Of a stretch of DNA of 64,000 bases, positions 19,761 through 31,400 are shown piece by piece (the first letter of the stretch is position 1; each line of letters starts with the position of its first letter). The translations under genes and the position numbers were made by a program. The DNA lies in the NCBI RefSeq assembly GCF_014197915.1, contig NZ_JACIGK010000015.1:19323-83322 (forward strand), given 5' to 3'. The notes under the pieces were generated by a model, which saw only the letters and a list, made by a program, of their open reading frames with translations, did not search any database and was not told where the DNA came from. This DNA is from Roseospira visakhapatnamensis. GTDB taxonomy: Bacteria > Pseudomonadota > Alphaproteobacteria > Rhodospirillales > Rhodospirillaceae.

Positions 19761-20639
19761 TCAAAGACACACCGGATTGGCCTTGGCCACCCGGTCGAGC
19801 GCGCCCAGCACCTCCAGCACCGCCGGCATGTCGCGCAAGGCGATCATGGCGGGGCCGTCGGAGGGCGCCCGGTCCGGGTCCGGATGGGTTTCGATGAACA
19901 CGGCGGCAACGCCCACCGCCACGGCGGCGCGGGCCAGCACCGGCGCGAACTCCCGCTGACCGCCGGACGCGCCACCCTGGCCCCCTGGCTGCTGGACCGA
20001 ATGGGTGGCGTCGAACACCACCGGGCAGCCGGTCTGGCGGGCCATGAGGGGCAGGCCACGCATGTCGGTGACCAGCGTGTTGTAACCGAAGGACGCGCCG
20101 CGCTCGGTCACCAGCACCTTACCATCCCCGGACTGGTCCAGTTTGGCAACCACGTTGACCATGTCCCAGGGGGCCAGGAACTGGCCCTTCTTGACGTTGA
20201 CCACCGCGCCGGTCCTGGCGGCGGCCACCAGCAGGTCGGTCTGCCGGCACAGGAAGGCGGGGATTTGCAGCACGTCCACGGCTTCGGCCACGGCGGCGCA
20301 CTGGCCGGCCTCGTGCACGTCGGTGAGCACGGCGCAGCCCAGGGTCTCGCGGATTTCGGCCAGCACCGGCAGGGCCGCCGCCATGCCCACGCCGCGCGCG
20401 CCGGACAGCGATGTGCGGTTGGCCTTGTCGAACGAGGTCTTGAAGATCAGTGGCATGTCCGCCGCCCCGGCGATGGCCGCGAGCGCGTCGGCGACCTCCA
20501 GCGCGTGGTCGCGGCTTTCCATCTGGCACGGCCCGGCGATCAGCGCCAGCGGCCGGTCATTGGCCAGCACATGCGGCCCCACGGGCACGGCGCGTGGCGA
20601 GAGTGCGGGGGCGGGCGCGATGGTCACGGCGGGGATCAC
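19761..20639 (-). CDS. kdsA: 3-deoxy-8-phosphooctulonate synthase (KDO8P synthase)
   Basis: The enzyme condenses arabinose-5-phosphate and phosphoenolpyruvate in lipopolysaccharide synthesis. Motifs include LIAGPCQMESRD, FKTSFDKANR, VKKGQFLAPWDM and FDATHSVQQPGGQGG. The Cys in LIAGPC is the residue found in metal-dependent KDO8P synthases. No ATG lies at the expected start, so I used the GTG at 20639 (VIPAVTIAP; 292 residues); a GTG at 20627 is also possible and neither has a strong ribosome-binding site. It sits between pyrG and eno as in many alphaproteobacteria. Confidence 0.95.
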   Translation of the reverse strand: MIPAVTIAPAPALSPRAVPVGPHVLANDRPLALIAGPCQMESRDHALEVADALAAIAGAADMPLIFKTSFDKANRTSLSGARGVGMAAALPVLAEIRETLGCAVLTDVHEAGQCAAVAEAVDVLQIPAFLCRQTDLLVAAARTGAVVNVKKGQFLAPWDMVNVVAKLDQSGDGKVLVTERGASFGYNTLVTDMRGLPLMARQTGCPVVFDATHSVQQPGGQGGASGGQREFAPVLARAAVAVGVAAVFIETHPDPDRAPSDGPAMIALRDMPAVLEVLGALDRVAKANPVCL

Positions 20640-20701
20640 TTTCGAGTCAGGGGGGCGGTCCAGGGGATTGGTCCGGAGGGGTGGCGACCCGGCGGTTGGG
20701 A

Positions 20702-22528
<1,827 letters not shown>

Positions 22529-22969
22529 CTAGTCCGCCAGCGGCGCTAGGGGCACGGTGGGCGTGTCGGCGGCGCGGGGAGGATCCGTCGCCGCGCCAGG
22601 GCCGGGACCATCCACGGCCATCGGCGGCGTCGGGCCCACGGGGCCGGTGTCGTCCGCCGTCCCCGGGGTGATCGGCGCCAGTGCCGCCGGACCGGCCAGA
22701 TCGTCGGCCGGGGTGGCGTCCAGGACGCTTCCGTCGCGGCCGCCGTTGGACGCCAGGATGGCCAGGGTCATGCTGGTGGCCATGAAGGCCGCCGCCAGCA
22801 CGCCGGTGCTCCGGGTCAGCAGGTTGCCGGCCGCGCGGCCACTCATCAGGCCGGGACCGCCCCCGGAGCCGCCGATGCCCAGCGCGCCGCCCTCGGAGCG
22901 TTGCAGCAGGATGAGGGCCACCATGGCGATGGCGATCAACAGGTGGATAACCAGAATGACGGTAATCAT
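22529..22969 (-). CDS. secG: Preprotein translocase subunit SecG
   Basis: The 146-residue membrane protein starts with a hydrophobic helix (about 2-20), the conserved LLQRSEGGALG loop and a second helix near residues 50-70. This is the SecG topology, which assists SecYE translocation. The C-terminal 70 residues are a long Ala/Pro/Thr/Asp-rich tail, as in other alphaproteobacteria. The usual upstream neighbour tpiA is not present here. Confidence 0.93.
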   Translation of the reverse strand: MITVILVIHLLIAIAMVALILLQRSEGGALGIGGSGGGPGLMSGRAAGNLLTRSTGVLAAAFMATSMTLAILASNGGRDGSVLDATPADDLAGPAALAPITPGTADDTGPVGPTPPMAVDGPGPGAATDPPRAADTPTVPLAPLAD

Positions 22970-23276
22970 GAGCCCTCGTCACGGCACCCCGGGGCGGGGG
23001 GCCGGTCGAGGCTCATGCCTGACGCGACCCCCGATCCGGCCGGGCTGTCCAGTGTGCGTTTCCGTTGCCCGTCGTTGTAATCATACGGCCCCGGCAAGGC
23101 CAGTGCATTTTCGCGGGCGGATCGTCCGATGGGGCTCATTGCCGCCGCCAGCTCGCGCAAGGCCGAGTCGCCCGGATGATGTCAAGCGGCGTCGGCCGAC
23201 GGCCGGGGCCATTCGGTGCGGCCACCGCCGTCTCGTCCCGCGGGGCCATACCCTTGTCCAGGGGCCCGGGGACCCC
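22970..23276. other. 307-base gap between secG and the LysR gene
   Basis: No gene is credible here. The sequence upstream of secG contains an AT-richer patch around 23070-23130 (minus strand GTATGATTACAAC) that could hold the secG promoter, but no convincing -35 pairs with it. No RNA gene or terminator is apparent. Confidence 0.4.
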
Positions 23277-24167
23277 TCAGAACCGGCGCTGGGCCAGTTC
23301 GCGGATCAGGAAGTCCCGGAACACCTCCACCTTCTTGGAATGCCGCAGTTCCTCGGCGTACACGAAGTAGATGGTGACCTCCGGCCCCCGCATATCGGGC
23401 AGCACCTTGACCAGATTGCCGGCCTCGAGGTTGAAGTAGTCGGGCAGGGCGGCGATGCCCAGGCCGCTCTGCACGGCGCGAAACATGCTGTAGATGTTGT
23501 TGACGCGCAGCACCGGCTGGCGTGGGGTGCCCGGCGTCATGCCGGCCTCCATCAACCAGTTCATGCGCTCCACGGGCGGGCGGAACTTCTCGCCGTAGAT
23601 GATGATCTTGTGCCGGTCCAGGTCCTCCGCGCTGTGCGGAATGCCGTGCTGCTTGATGTATTCGGGCGCCGCGAAGCAGTGGTAGTGCATGGTGATGAGT
23701 TGACGCTTGACCAGATCCGGCTGGCGCGGCGGCATGAAGCGCAAGGCCACGTCGGCTTCGCGCATGGCCAGGTCCAGCTCGTTGTCGTTGAGCACGATGG
23801 TCAGTTCGATGTCCGGATAGCGCTCCAGGAACTTCTTCACGCGGGGCGTCAGCCAGAGGGAGCCGAACGCCACGGTGGTGGTGATCGTCAGCGGGCCTTG
23901 CGGCCGTTCCCGGGTCTCGCCCAGGCGGGCCTCGACCATGGCCAGCTTGGCGAACACCTCATGCACGGTGCGATAGAGCATCTCCCCGGCCTCGGTGGGG
24001 ATCAACCCTCGCGCGTGGCGATGGAACAGCGTGACGCCGAGGCTTTCCTCAAGGGCGCTGATCTGGCGGCTGACCGCCGACTGACTGAGGTTCAGGGTCT
24101 CCCCCGCATGGGTAAAACTGCCGGCGTCGGCCACCGCGTGAAACACGCGCAGCTTGTCCCAGTCCAT
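23277..24167 (-). CDS. LysR-family transcriptional regulator
   Basis: The 296-residue regulator has an N-terminal helix-turn-helix (residues 4-62; FTHAGETLNLSQSAVSRQISALE) and a LysR substrate-binding domain. I used the ATG giving MDWDKLRVFHAV, the customary family start; another ATG pair 9 residues upstream with GGGAG before it is possible (24194). It lies directly downstream of trxB on the same strand, a pairing common in Rhodospirillales. The effector is unknown. Confidence 0.9.
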   Translation of the reverse strand: MDWDKLRVFHAVADAGSFTHAGETLNLSQSAVSRQISALEESLGVTLFHRHARGLIPTEAGEMLYRTVHEVFAKLAMVEARLGETRERPQGPLTITTTVAFGSLWLTPRVKKFLERYPDIELTIVLNDNELDLAMREADVALRFMPPRQPDLVKRQLITMHYHCFAAPEYIKQHGIPHSAEDLDRHKIIIYGEKFRPPVERMNWLMEAGMTPGTPRQPVLRVNNIYSMFRAVQSGLGIAALPDYFNLEAGNLVKVLPDMRGPEVTIYFVYAEELRHSKKVEVFRDFLIRELAQRRF

Positions 24168-24419
24168 CGCGCCACCCCGCGCTGGCATGTCCATTCTCCC
24201 ATGTTCCCCGGGGGTGGACCCCGGCTCCGGTTTCTTGATCCGGCGTGGCGACACGATCTCCGTTGTGCGGGCGCCGACACCGGACACGCCGGCGTTTTGC
24301 CGTGCGGTCCGATCCATTCGGCCCCGTCCCGAAGGCGGGATCAACCCCAATCCGACGCGACCCGCGCCCCGGCCGCCAAAAAAGGCCGGCGCGGGGTCCG
24401 CCGTGTCGGGTCCGCCCGC

Positions 24420-25379
24420 TCAGGCCGCCTGGCGCGCGGCGCCATGGGCGACCAGGAAGCGGTCGGCCTCCAGGGCGGCCATGCAGCCGGTGCCGGCGGC
24501 GGTGACCGCCTGGCGAAAGACGTGGTCCTGCACATCGCCGGCGGCGAACACCCCGGCCACGTTGGTGGCCGTGCTGTCGGGCTTGGTGACGACGTAGCCG
24601 TTGGCGTCCATGTCGAGCTGACCCGCGAACAGCGCCGTGTTGGGATGATGGCCGATGGCCACGAACACGCCGTCCACCGCCAGCTCCGACAGGGCTCCGG
24701 TCTTCACGTTGCGCAGCCGCACGCCAGTGACGCCCGGCGGCATGCCGCCACCCAGGATCTCGTCGACGACACTGTCCCAGACACAGGTGATCTTGGGGTT
24801 GGCGAACAGGCGCTCCTGCATGACGCGCTCGGCGCGCAGGCTGTCGCGGCGGTGCACCAGGGTCACCTTGCTGGCGTGGTTGGTCATGTAGATGGCTTCC
24901 TCGACGGCCGTGTTGCCGCCGCCGACCACCACCACCTCGCGGCCGCGATAGAAGAAGCCGTCGCAGGTCGCGCAGGCCGAGACTCCCGCCCCCTGGTAGG
25001 TCTTCTCGCTCTCCAGCCCCAGCCAGCGGGCGCTGGCGCCGGTGGCCACGACCAGGGTCTCGCCCACGTAGGTATCACCGGAATCGCCGGTGCAGACGAA
25101 CGGCCGCCGCGACAGGTCGGCCTTGACGATGATGTCCTCGACCTCCGTCGTGCCCACCGCGCGGGCCTGGGCGCGCATCTGGTCCATCAGCCAGGGGCCC
25201 TGGATGGGGTCGGCGAATCCGGGATAGTTCTCGACGTCCGTGGTGATGGTCAACTGACCGCCCGGCTGCAGGCCGGCCACCAGGATGGGGTCCAGGCTGG
25301 CCCGGGCGGCATAGATTCCGGCGGTGCACCCGGCCGCGCCCGACCCCAGGATCAGCACCTTGGTATAATGCTCTGCCAT
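24420..25379 (-). CDS. trxB: Thioredoxin reductase
   Basis: The 319-residue flavoprotein reduces thioredoxin with NADPH. It has the FAD motif GSGAAGCTAGIYAAR, the redox-active C136-A-T-C139, the NADPH motif GGGNTAVEEA with downstream HRRDSLRAE, and the C-terminal FAD segment GVFAAGDVQD. Length and order are typical of low-molecular-weight bacterial TrxB. It is divergent from the GH3-family gene across 211 bases. Confidence 0.97.
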   Translation of the reverse strand: MAEHYTKVLILGSGAAGCTAGIYAARASLDPILVAGLQPGGQLTITTDVENYPGFADPIQGPWLMDQMRAQARAVGTTEVEDIIVKADLSRRPFVCTGDSGDTYVGETLVVATGASARWLGLESEKTYQGAGVSACATCDGFFYRGREVVVVGGGNTAVEEAIYMTNHASKVTLVHRRDSLRAERVMQERLFANPKITCVWDSVVDEILGGGMPPGVTGVRLRNVKTGALSELAVDGVFVAIGHHPNTALFAGQLDMDANGYVVTKPDSTATNVAGVFAAGDVQDHVFRQAVTAAGTGCMAALEADRFLVAHGAARQAA

Positions 25380-25590
25380 GCGTGTCTCGTCTCTTATGCG
25401 TGTATCGTCGTGTGGCGACGGGTGGTGTCTTCAGGACGGGAACCATAGACCGGATCGGGGGCCGAGGGAACCACCCGATCACCCGGCGGGGGTTTCGCTG
25501 GGTCCTGGAAACCACCATGTTATCAGATGTTTAATAAGCCTGATCGCGGGCCGGCCTTCGAGTCGGACCCGCGCAGCGGGAGGGAGCCTC

Positions 25591-27114
25591 ATGCCGATCG
25601 ACGCCACCCCGGCCCTGCGCGCCTGGAGCCGCCGCCGCGTCCGCCAGCTGGCGGCGCAGGACCCGGGCGCCGCGCAGGCCCGCACCCTGCGTCGCCTGGT
25701 CCACCGGGCCCGCGACACCGGCTTCGGCCGTGCCCACGGCTTCGGGGATATCCGCTCGGTCGCTGACTTTCAGGCGCGGGTGCCGCTGCGCACCTGGGAG
25801 GACATGTGGCGGGACTGGTGGAGCCACCGGTTCCCGAGACTGACCGACGTGAGCTGGCCCGGCCGGGTGCGCTGGTTCGCCGTCACCAGCGGCACGACCA
25901 GCGGGCGCACCAAGCACATCCCGGTCACCGAGGCCATGATGCGCGCCAACCACATGGCGGCGCTGGACGTGCTGGCCTTTCACCTGGACCGGCGTCCGAC
26001 GAGCCGCATCTGGGGCGGGCCAAGCTTCCTGCTGGGGGGATCGACCGACCTTTCGCGGTTGCCCGGAGGCGCGATGAGCGGCGACCTGTCCGGCATCGCC
26101 GCCGCGCGCGTGCCCTGGCTGTTGCGGGGGCGGGTGTATCCGCCGCCGGCCATCGCGCTGCTGCCCGACTGGCCGAGGAAGCTGGAGCGGCTGACAGCCG
26201 ACCTGCCGGGACGCGACCTGCGGATGATCGCCGGCACGACGTCCTGGCTGCTGATCCTGGCCGAGCGGCTGCTGGACGCCACCGGCGCCGACAGCCTGGG
26301 CGCGCTGTTCCCCAATCTGGAGTTGCTCATTCACGGTGGCGTCGCCTTCGCGCCCTACCGCCGGCGCTTCGAGGCCCTGCTGGCCGGCAGCCATGCCGAC
26401 GTGGCCGAGGTATATCCCGCCTCCGAGGGCTTCATCGCCGCCCAGGACGCGGCCCCGGAGGATGGCTTGCGCATCATGACCGACCACGGCCTGTTCCTGG
26501 AGTTCGTGCCCGTGGGTGAGTTGGGCCAACCCCAGCCCACGCGCCACTGGCTGGCCGACGCCGAGATCGGCCAGGAGTACGCCCTGGTGCTGAGCACCTG
26601 TGCCGGCGCCTGGGGTCATGTGCTGGGCGACACGGTGCGGCTGGTGTCGCGCAGGCCGCCCCGGCTGGTGGTCACCGGCCGGACGGGCTGGAGCCTGTCG
26701 GTGTTCGGGGAGCACCTGATCGGCGCCGAGGTGGAGGCCGCGGTGGCCACCGCCGCGCGGGCCGCCGCCCTGGACCCCAGGGACTGGACCATGGGCGCGG
26801 CGCTGCCGGGGGAGGGGGGCGCGATGGCGGCCCATCACCACCTGATCGTGGAGTTCGCCCAGGCGGCGGACGCCGCCACCCTGGATACCTTCCGCGCCGC
26901 CTTCGACGCCGCGCTGTGCCGCGAAAACGAGGATTACGAGGCGCATCGCTCCGAGGGGCTGGATGCACCCCACGTCACCGCCGTGCCGCCGGGCCGTTTC
27001 GCCGCCTGGATGGCCGCGCGAGGGCAGGCCGGCGGCCAACACAAGGTGCCGCGCCTGATCGCCGATCCCGCGCGGTTCGCCGACATCCTGGCGGCGCTGG
27101 CGGGCGACGCCTGA
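25591..27114 (+). CDS. GH3-family acyl-adenylate/amide synthetase-like protein
   Basis: The 507-residue protein resembles the GH3 (auxin-responsive promoter) family, plant versions of which adenylate carboxylates and couple them to amino acids. Visible ATP-binding landmarks are the P loop-like TSGTTSGRTKHIPVT (about 94-108), YPASEGFIA and DTVRLVSRRP near residue 350. GGGAGGGA lies 6-13 bases before the ATG. Bacterial members lack an assigned substrate. It stands alone between trxB (divergent) and rppH (convergent, 10-base gap). Confidence 0.85.
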   Translation: MPIDATPALRAWSRRRVRQLAAQDPGAAQARTLRRLVHRARDTGFGRAHGFGDIRSVADFQARVPLRTWEDMWRDWWSHRFPRLTDVSWPGRVRWFAVTSGTTSGRTKHIPVTEAMMRANHMAALDVLAFHLDRRPTSRIWGGPSFLLGGSTDLSRLPGGAMSGDLSGIAAARVPWLLRGRVYPPPAIALLPDWPRKLERLTADLPGRDLRMIAGTTSWLLILAERLLDATGADSLGALFPNLELLIHGGVAFAPYRRRFEALLAGSHADVAEVYPASEGFIAAQDAAPEDGLRIMTDHGLFLEFVPVGELGQPQPTRHWLADAEIGQEYALVLSTCAGAWGHVLGDTVRLVSRRPPRLVVTGRTGWSLSVFGEHLIGAEVEAAVATAARAAALDPRDWTMGAALPGEGGAMAAHHHLIVEFAQAADAATLDTFRAAFDAALCRENEDYEAHRSEGLDAPHVTAVPPGRFAAWMAARGQAGGQHKVPRLIADPARFADILAALAGDA

Positions 27115-27124
27115 CGGACGCCGG

Positions 27125-27706
27125 TCAGCGCCCGCCGCCGCCGGTCGCGGCGGGGGCGTCGGTCGCGGCGGCGGCCGCCGCCGCGATGGCCCGCACCCGG
27201 GGGCCGAAGGCGGCCACCACCTGGTCGTACAGGGCGCGCTTGAAGGGGATGATCAGCGCGCTCACCCGCTCCAGGGGCACCCAGGTCCAGGTCGAGAACT
27301 CGGGGTGTTCGGTGTCCAGGGTGACGTCGTCATCGGTCCCGGTGAAGCGCATGAGAAACCAGAGCTGTTCCTGGCCGCGATAGCGCCCATGCCACAAGCG
27401 TGACGCCAGATCGGCCGGCAGGTCGTAGCGCAGCCAGTCGGGCGTCCGCGCCAGGATCTCGACCTTGTCGGGGGTGACTCCGGTTTCCTCGGCCAGTTCC
27501 CGCAACGCGGTGTCCCGTGGGGTCTCTCCGGGATCCACGCCGCCCTGGGGCATCTGCCAGGCATCGACGGCAACGTCGTTGCGCTGGGCGACGAAGACCA
27601 GGCCGGCCTCGTTGACCAGCATCACCCCCACGCCGCGCCGATAGGGCAGGGACGTCCGCGCCGGATCATCCGCCGGTGCCGTCGTTTCGGTCCCCGCGTC
27701 ACCCAT
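27125..27706 (-). CDS. rppH: RNA pyrophosphohydrolase (Nudix)
   Basis: The 193-residue Nudix hydrolase removes pyrophosphate from 5'-triphosphorylated RNA and starts mRNA decay. It has YRRGVGVML, the [11 protein letters not shown] entry to the Nudix box, and RELAEETGV completing it. Later landmarks WLRYDLP and GQEQLWFL are typical of RppH/NudH. A 25-residue Ala/Gly-rich C-terminal tail is added. It overlaps the upstream deacetylase gene by 8 bases and ends the leftward cluster from nadD. Confidence 0.94.
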   Translation of the reverse strand: MGDAGTETTAPADDPARTSLPYRRGVGVMLVNEAGLVFVAQRNDVAVDAWQMPQGGVDPGETPRDTALRELAEETGVTPDKVEILARTPDWLRYDLPADLASRLWHGRYRGQEQLWFLMRFTGTDDDVTLDTEHPEFSTWTWVPLERVSALIIPFKRALYDQVVAAFGPRVRAIAAAAAAATDAPAATGGGGR

Positions 27707-29897
27707 GCCCTTCCTCCGCCTGTATCGGGTCGTCGTCGCCGGCGGCTGGCGGCGTCCCTGTTCCGTCTCCCGGGACGGCCGGATCCCCGGCCATGCCGGC
27801 CGCCATGCCGCCGCCGCCGGAGCGCATCACCACGGCCGAGAGGGGAGACAGGGCCACGCCGGTCCCCTCCAGGCCCGCGACCCAGTCGCGCAGGGCGGCG
27901 AAATTCAGCGGCGTCGCCTGCATGATGCCCACGGCGGTGCCCCGGGCGCGCGCCAGCCGGCCCAGGTAGTCCAGGCGCGCGCGCACGCTTCCAGCGAACC
28001 CGTTGGCATCCACGACCACATCCACGGCGGTTAGCGGCGGCAGCAGGCGGCGGTTGGCGACAAGCGATCGCGCCTCGCCCTGGTGCAGGTACAACAGCCC
28101 GGCGCGACGCAGGCGCTTCAGCACCGGTTCCATATGGTCCGGCGAGACCGCGAAGCGTCCGCCATTGCCGGCCATGACCCCCACGTAACCGTGGCCGGCC
28201 GCCAGCACCTGATCGAGCCGGTCGCGGTTGTCGGCGTCGGGCAGCAGGGTGAGCAGGCCCAGGGGACCCGGGTCGCGGGCGGGAAAGCTGCCCGGCTCCA
28301 TGGGCAGTTCGAGCATCACCTCGTGCCCCGACTCCCGGGCCACCGTCATCTTGTCCCGCGCGTCCCGCGCGTAGGGCGTGAACGCCAGCGTGACCTCGGG
28401 CGGAAGCTTGGTGACGGCGGCGTGCAGCGGATCGACCATCATGCCCAGGCCGCGCACCACGATGGCCACGCGCGGGCTGTCGGGCGGCGCCGGGTCCGGC
28501 GCGGCGTAGGCCCGCCAGGGCACCGTGCCGTCCGGACCGATGGTCGGGACGGACCCATGGGCGCCGGCCTCCTGCAAGGCGGGGACGGGGGCGGCGCGCA
28601 AGGGCGGCGCGCGCGGTCCGTCGATCATGGCGAGCGTCTGGTAGGATGGCACCGGGGGCACGCCCCCGAGCCGGTTGGGGGCCTCGGGTTCCGTCAGCGG
28701 ACCCAGGCCCGGCGGCACCGGCAGCAGGCCGGGAACGTCCGGCAGGTCGATCACCGGCGCCGCGAGGTCCACGCGCTGCCGCACGCCGTCGGCGGCGACC
28801 GGGGCATCGCCGTGGGATCCGCCGTCCGACCCAGAGTCGGGGATCATGGTCCCGTGGTCGGTCGGCGTCTCGGCCGTCACGTCCGGGGCCATCCCGGGTA
28901 CCGGCCCCGGGGACAACGTCGGGATGGTCTCGGGGGCGACGGGATCCGTGGCCTCCCCCGTCCCGGACTCGGCATGCGCCGCCGGATCCCCCGGGGTCGG
29001 TTCACCAGGGGTCGGCTCCTGGTGCCCCTGATCGCCATGGTCGGCGACGGCGGGCACCGGATCGGTGGTCGCCGGATCACCGGTGTCTTGGTCGCCCGCG
29101 TCCGTCGACGCGTCCGCCGGCGTCATGCCGGTCGCCTCGCCGTCCATGGCTTCGATGTCCATGGTTTCGGGGTCTGGGGTTTCGGGGTCTGGGGTTTCGG
29201 GGTCTGGGGTTTCGGCGTCTGGGGTTTCGGGGGCTGGAGTCTCGGCGGATGATGCGCCGTCGTCCCCGTCCTGCGGGGCGGTCAGCCAGGGCCGGCGCTG
29301 CACCGACCGGTCGGTGGCCGCCGTCGCGTCGGCCACCACGGCGGGCGTGTCCAGGCTCAGGGACGGGACGTCGTCACGGGGCGGGGTCAGCGGCGGGATG
29401 GTCATCACCACCCGCTCCGGGGTCACCAGCACCGGCACGGACGCCTGGACGCCGTCGTCCCCGGGGACCGGGGCTGTCCCCGCGTCGGGCGCCTCAAGGC
29501 CGGCCACCGGTGTGTCGCTCGCGTCCTGATCCTGTCCCTGCCACATCCACCAGCCGGCCGCGGCGCCGCCGCCAAGCACCAGCAGGCCCAGCCCGGCCAT
29601 CATGGCCACGCGGCTCAGGCCCGCGCGCGGGCCGCCGGCCTCGTCGTCGTCCAGGTCCAGGTCGCGGTCGCCGCGCCGGGGATCCAGGCCGCCCTGTGCC
29701 CCGAACAGGCGGCTGACGATCCCGGTCGGCGGTTCCAGGGTCTCGGGGAAGCCCGCGGCATCGATCCCGACCGCCGCGCCCCCAGGGTCCGCGCCGCCAT
29801 CCATGGGCGGCGGGCCAGGACCCAGGTCCTCAAGCGGATCACCGAGGGGATCGACGACCCGCTTGCGGCCGCCCCTGGACTTGCCTGGCAGTTTCAC
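27699..29897 (-). CDS. Divergent polysaccharide deacetylase (YibQ-like) with long repeat-bearing linker
   Basis: The 732-residue protein has three parts. A cytoplasmic basic segment with a membrane helix (about 105-125, [15 protein letters not shown]) comes first. A roughly 330-residue linker rich in Pro, Glu, Thr, Asp and Ala follows. Residues 480-720 form a divergent polysaccharide deacetylase domain with [29 protein letters not shown] and [13 protein letters not shown]. The linker includes [10 protein letters not shown] repeats encoded by 15-base DNA repeats. Start chosen at GTG 29897 after CGGAGACG. The domain usually occurs between ctpA and rppH, as here, suggesting an envelope role; the catalytic substrate is unknown. 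It is longer than the roughly 400 residues I would expect. Confidence 0.88.
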   Translation of the reverse strand: MKLPGKSRGGRKRVVDPLGDPLEDLGPGPPPMDGGADPGGAAVGIDAAGFPETLEPPTGIVSRLFGAQGGLDPRRGDRDLDLDDDEAGGPRAGLSRVAMMAGLGLLVLGGGAAAGWWMWQGQDQDASDTPVAGLEAPDAGTAPVPGDDGVQASVPVLVTPERVVMTIPPLTPPRDDVPSLSLDTPAVVADATAATDRSVQRRPWLTAPQDGDDGASSAETPAPETPDAETPDPETPDPETPDPETMDIEAMDGEATGMTPADASTDAGDQDTGDPATTDPVPAVADHGDQGHQEPTPGEPTPGDPAAHAESGTGEATDPVAPETIPTLSPGPVPGMAPDVTAETPTDHGTMIPDSGSDGGSHGDAPVAADGVRQRVDLAAPVIDLPDVPGLLPVPPGLGPLTEPEAPNRLGGVPPVPSYQTLAMIDGPRAPPLRAAPVPALQEAGAHGSVPTIGPDGTVPWRAYAAPDPAPPDSPRVAIVVRGLGMMVDPLHAAVTKLPPEVTLAFTPYARDARDKMTVARESGHEVMLELPMEPGSFPARDPGPLGLLTLLPDADNRDRLDQVLAAGHGYVGVMAGNGGRFAVSPDHMEPVLKRLRRAGLLYLHQGEARSLVANRRLLPPLTAVDVVVDANGFAGSVRARLDYLGRLARARGTAVGIMQATPLNFAALRDWVAGLEGTGVALSPLSAVVMRSGGGGMAAGMAGDPAVPGDGTGTPPAAGDDDPIQAEEGHG
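29164..29238. repeat. Five 15-base tandem repeats inside the deacetylase linker
   Basis: The unit GTTTCGGGGTCTGGG occurs three times exactly (29164-29208), then with one change (29209-29223) and three changes (29224-29238). On the coding strand each unit encodes Pro-Glu-Thr-Pro-Asp in phase. Units match to the base, so copy number probably changes by slippage. Confidence 0.9.
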
Positions 29898-30020
29898 GGT
29901 TTCGCGTCTCCGTTCAACCCCCCCGGGGAACAGGGAAACCGACCCCACGGTCCGCCGGGGCGGGGACCGTGGGGGGCGCGGGTCACTGCCCCCATGCCCG
30001 CGCCGGTCGGTCAGCGTCGC

Positions 30021-31400
30021 TCAGTTCGCGCCGTCCACGGCGGCCGTGCGCTGGCGATACAAGGCCAGGCCCCGCAGCAGGTCGACCGCGCGGGCGAGCT
30101 GATAGTCCTCGATGGCGCCACCGTCCCGGTCCTCGGCCGTGTCCGGGGGCGCGTCACCGTCGCCGTCGCCGTCGCTATCGCCGTCCGTGCCGGAGACCGG
30201 AGCCTCACCCGTCGTCTCGTCGTCGCCGTTGGTTGCCCCCGCGTCCAGGGCATTGCGCAAGTCGGCCTCGCTGCGGCGCTGCGGCGCATCCAGCAGTTCC
30301 AGCCGCGCCGCCTGCACGATGATGTCCGGGTCGATGCCCTTGGCCTGGATCGAGCGGCCGGACGGCGTGTAGTAGCGGGCGGTTGTCAGCCGCATGGCGC
30401 CGTTGCCGGGCAAGGGCATGATGGTCTGCACCGACCCCTTGCCGAAACTCTTGGTGCCTAGGACGATGGCCCGGCCGTGATCCTGCAACGCGCCGGCCAC
30501 GATCTCCGAGGCCGAGGCCGAGCCGCCATTGATGATCACGACGATGGGCAGGCCCTCGGCCAGATCGCCGTCGCGGGCGTTGAACCGCTGCGTTTCGTCC
30601 AGGTCCCGGGAGCGTGTGGAGACGATCTCGCCGGTTTCCAGGAAGGCATCGGACACGGCCACCGCCTGATCCAGCAGGCCGCCGGGGTTGTTGCGCAGAT
30701 CCAGCACGAAGCCCTTGAGCGCGTCCGCCGCCTCGTCCCGCAAGTCGTCGATGGCGCTTTCGACACCCTCCTCGGTCTGTTCGGTGAACGAGGTGACGCG
30801 CACATAGCCGACGTCGCCGCCTTCCAGGTGATGGCGCACCGAGCGGATGGTGATCACGTCACGGGTGATGGAGACGTCAAAGGGCTCGCCCGACGACTGG
30901 CGCAGCACGGTGATCACGATGTCGGTGCCGACCCGGCCGCGCATGCGGTCCACCGCCTCGCTGAGGGTCAGGCCGGTGACCGCATCGCCGTCGAGATGGG
31001 TGATGAAGTCGCCCGGTTGCAGGCCGGCCCGGGCGGCCGGCGTGTCGTCGATGGGCGACACCACCTTGATCAGGCCGTTCTCCATGGTGACCTCGATGCC
31101 CAGGCCCCCGAACTCGCCCTTGGTCTGGACCTGCATGTCGCGGAAGTGTTCGAGGTCCAGGTAGCCGGAATGGGGATCCAGCGACGTGAGCATGCCGTTG
31201 ATCGCGGCCTCGACGAGGTCGCGGTCCTCGACCGGCTCCACGTAGTCCTGCTTGACCCGCTCGAACACGTTGGCGAACAGCTCCATCAGGCGATAGGTCT
31301 CGGCATCCCGCGCCGCGGCGTGCGGAACGAAATAGGCGGTGCCCAGGGCCATGACGGCACTGGCGCCGGCGACGACGATCCAAAGGTTTTTTCGCATCAT
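30021..31400 (-). CDS. ctpA: Carboxy-terminal processing protease (S41 family)
   Basis: The 459-residue periplasmic protease has an N-terminal signal anchor (residues 5-25) and a PDZ domain (about 95-175; GLGIEVTMENGLIKVVSPI, GLQPGDFI). The catalytic domain carries the Ser in NGGSASASEIV and the Lys in GTKSFGKGSVQ. The C-terminal tail has a Gly/Asp repeat (GDSDGDGDGDA). It typically trims envelope proteins and hydrolases. Its ATG overlaps the envC stop by 4 bases. Confidence 0.95.
   Translation of the reverse strand: MMRKNLWIVVAGASAVMALGTAYFVPHAAARDAETYRLMELFANVFERVKQDYVEPVEDRDLVEAAINGMLTSLDPHSGYLDLEHFRDMQVQTKGEFGGLGIEVTMENGLIKVVSPIDDTPAARAGLQPGDFITHLDGDAVTGLTLSEAVDRMRGRVGTDIVITVLRQSSGEPFDVSITRDVITIRSVRHHLEGGDVGYVRVTSFTEQTEEGVESAIDDLRDEAADALKGFVLDLRNNPGGLLDQAVAVSDAFLETGEIVSTRSRDLDETQRFNARDGDLAEGLPIVVIINGGSASASEIVAGALQDHGRAIVLGTKSFGKGSVQTIMPLPGNGAMRLTTARYYTPSGRSIQAKGIDPDIIVQAARLELLDAPQRRSEADLRNALDAGATNGDDETTGEAPVSGTDGDSDGDGDGDAPPDTAEDRDGGAIEDYQLARAVDLLRGLALYRQRTAAVDGAN

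Noticed and set aside
24360-24400. Hairpin with T-run downstream of trxB
   Set aside because: The T-run falls inside the loop of the possible stem on the minus strand, so it does not have terminator geometry.
27699-29897. Plus-strand ORFs over the deacetylase gene with GSGVSGSGV repeats
   Set aside because: They are translations of the 15-base repeats and Pro-rich linker in the wrong strand.
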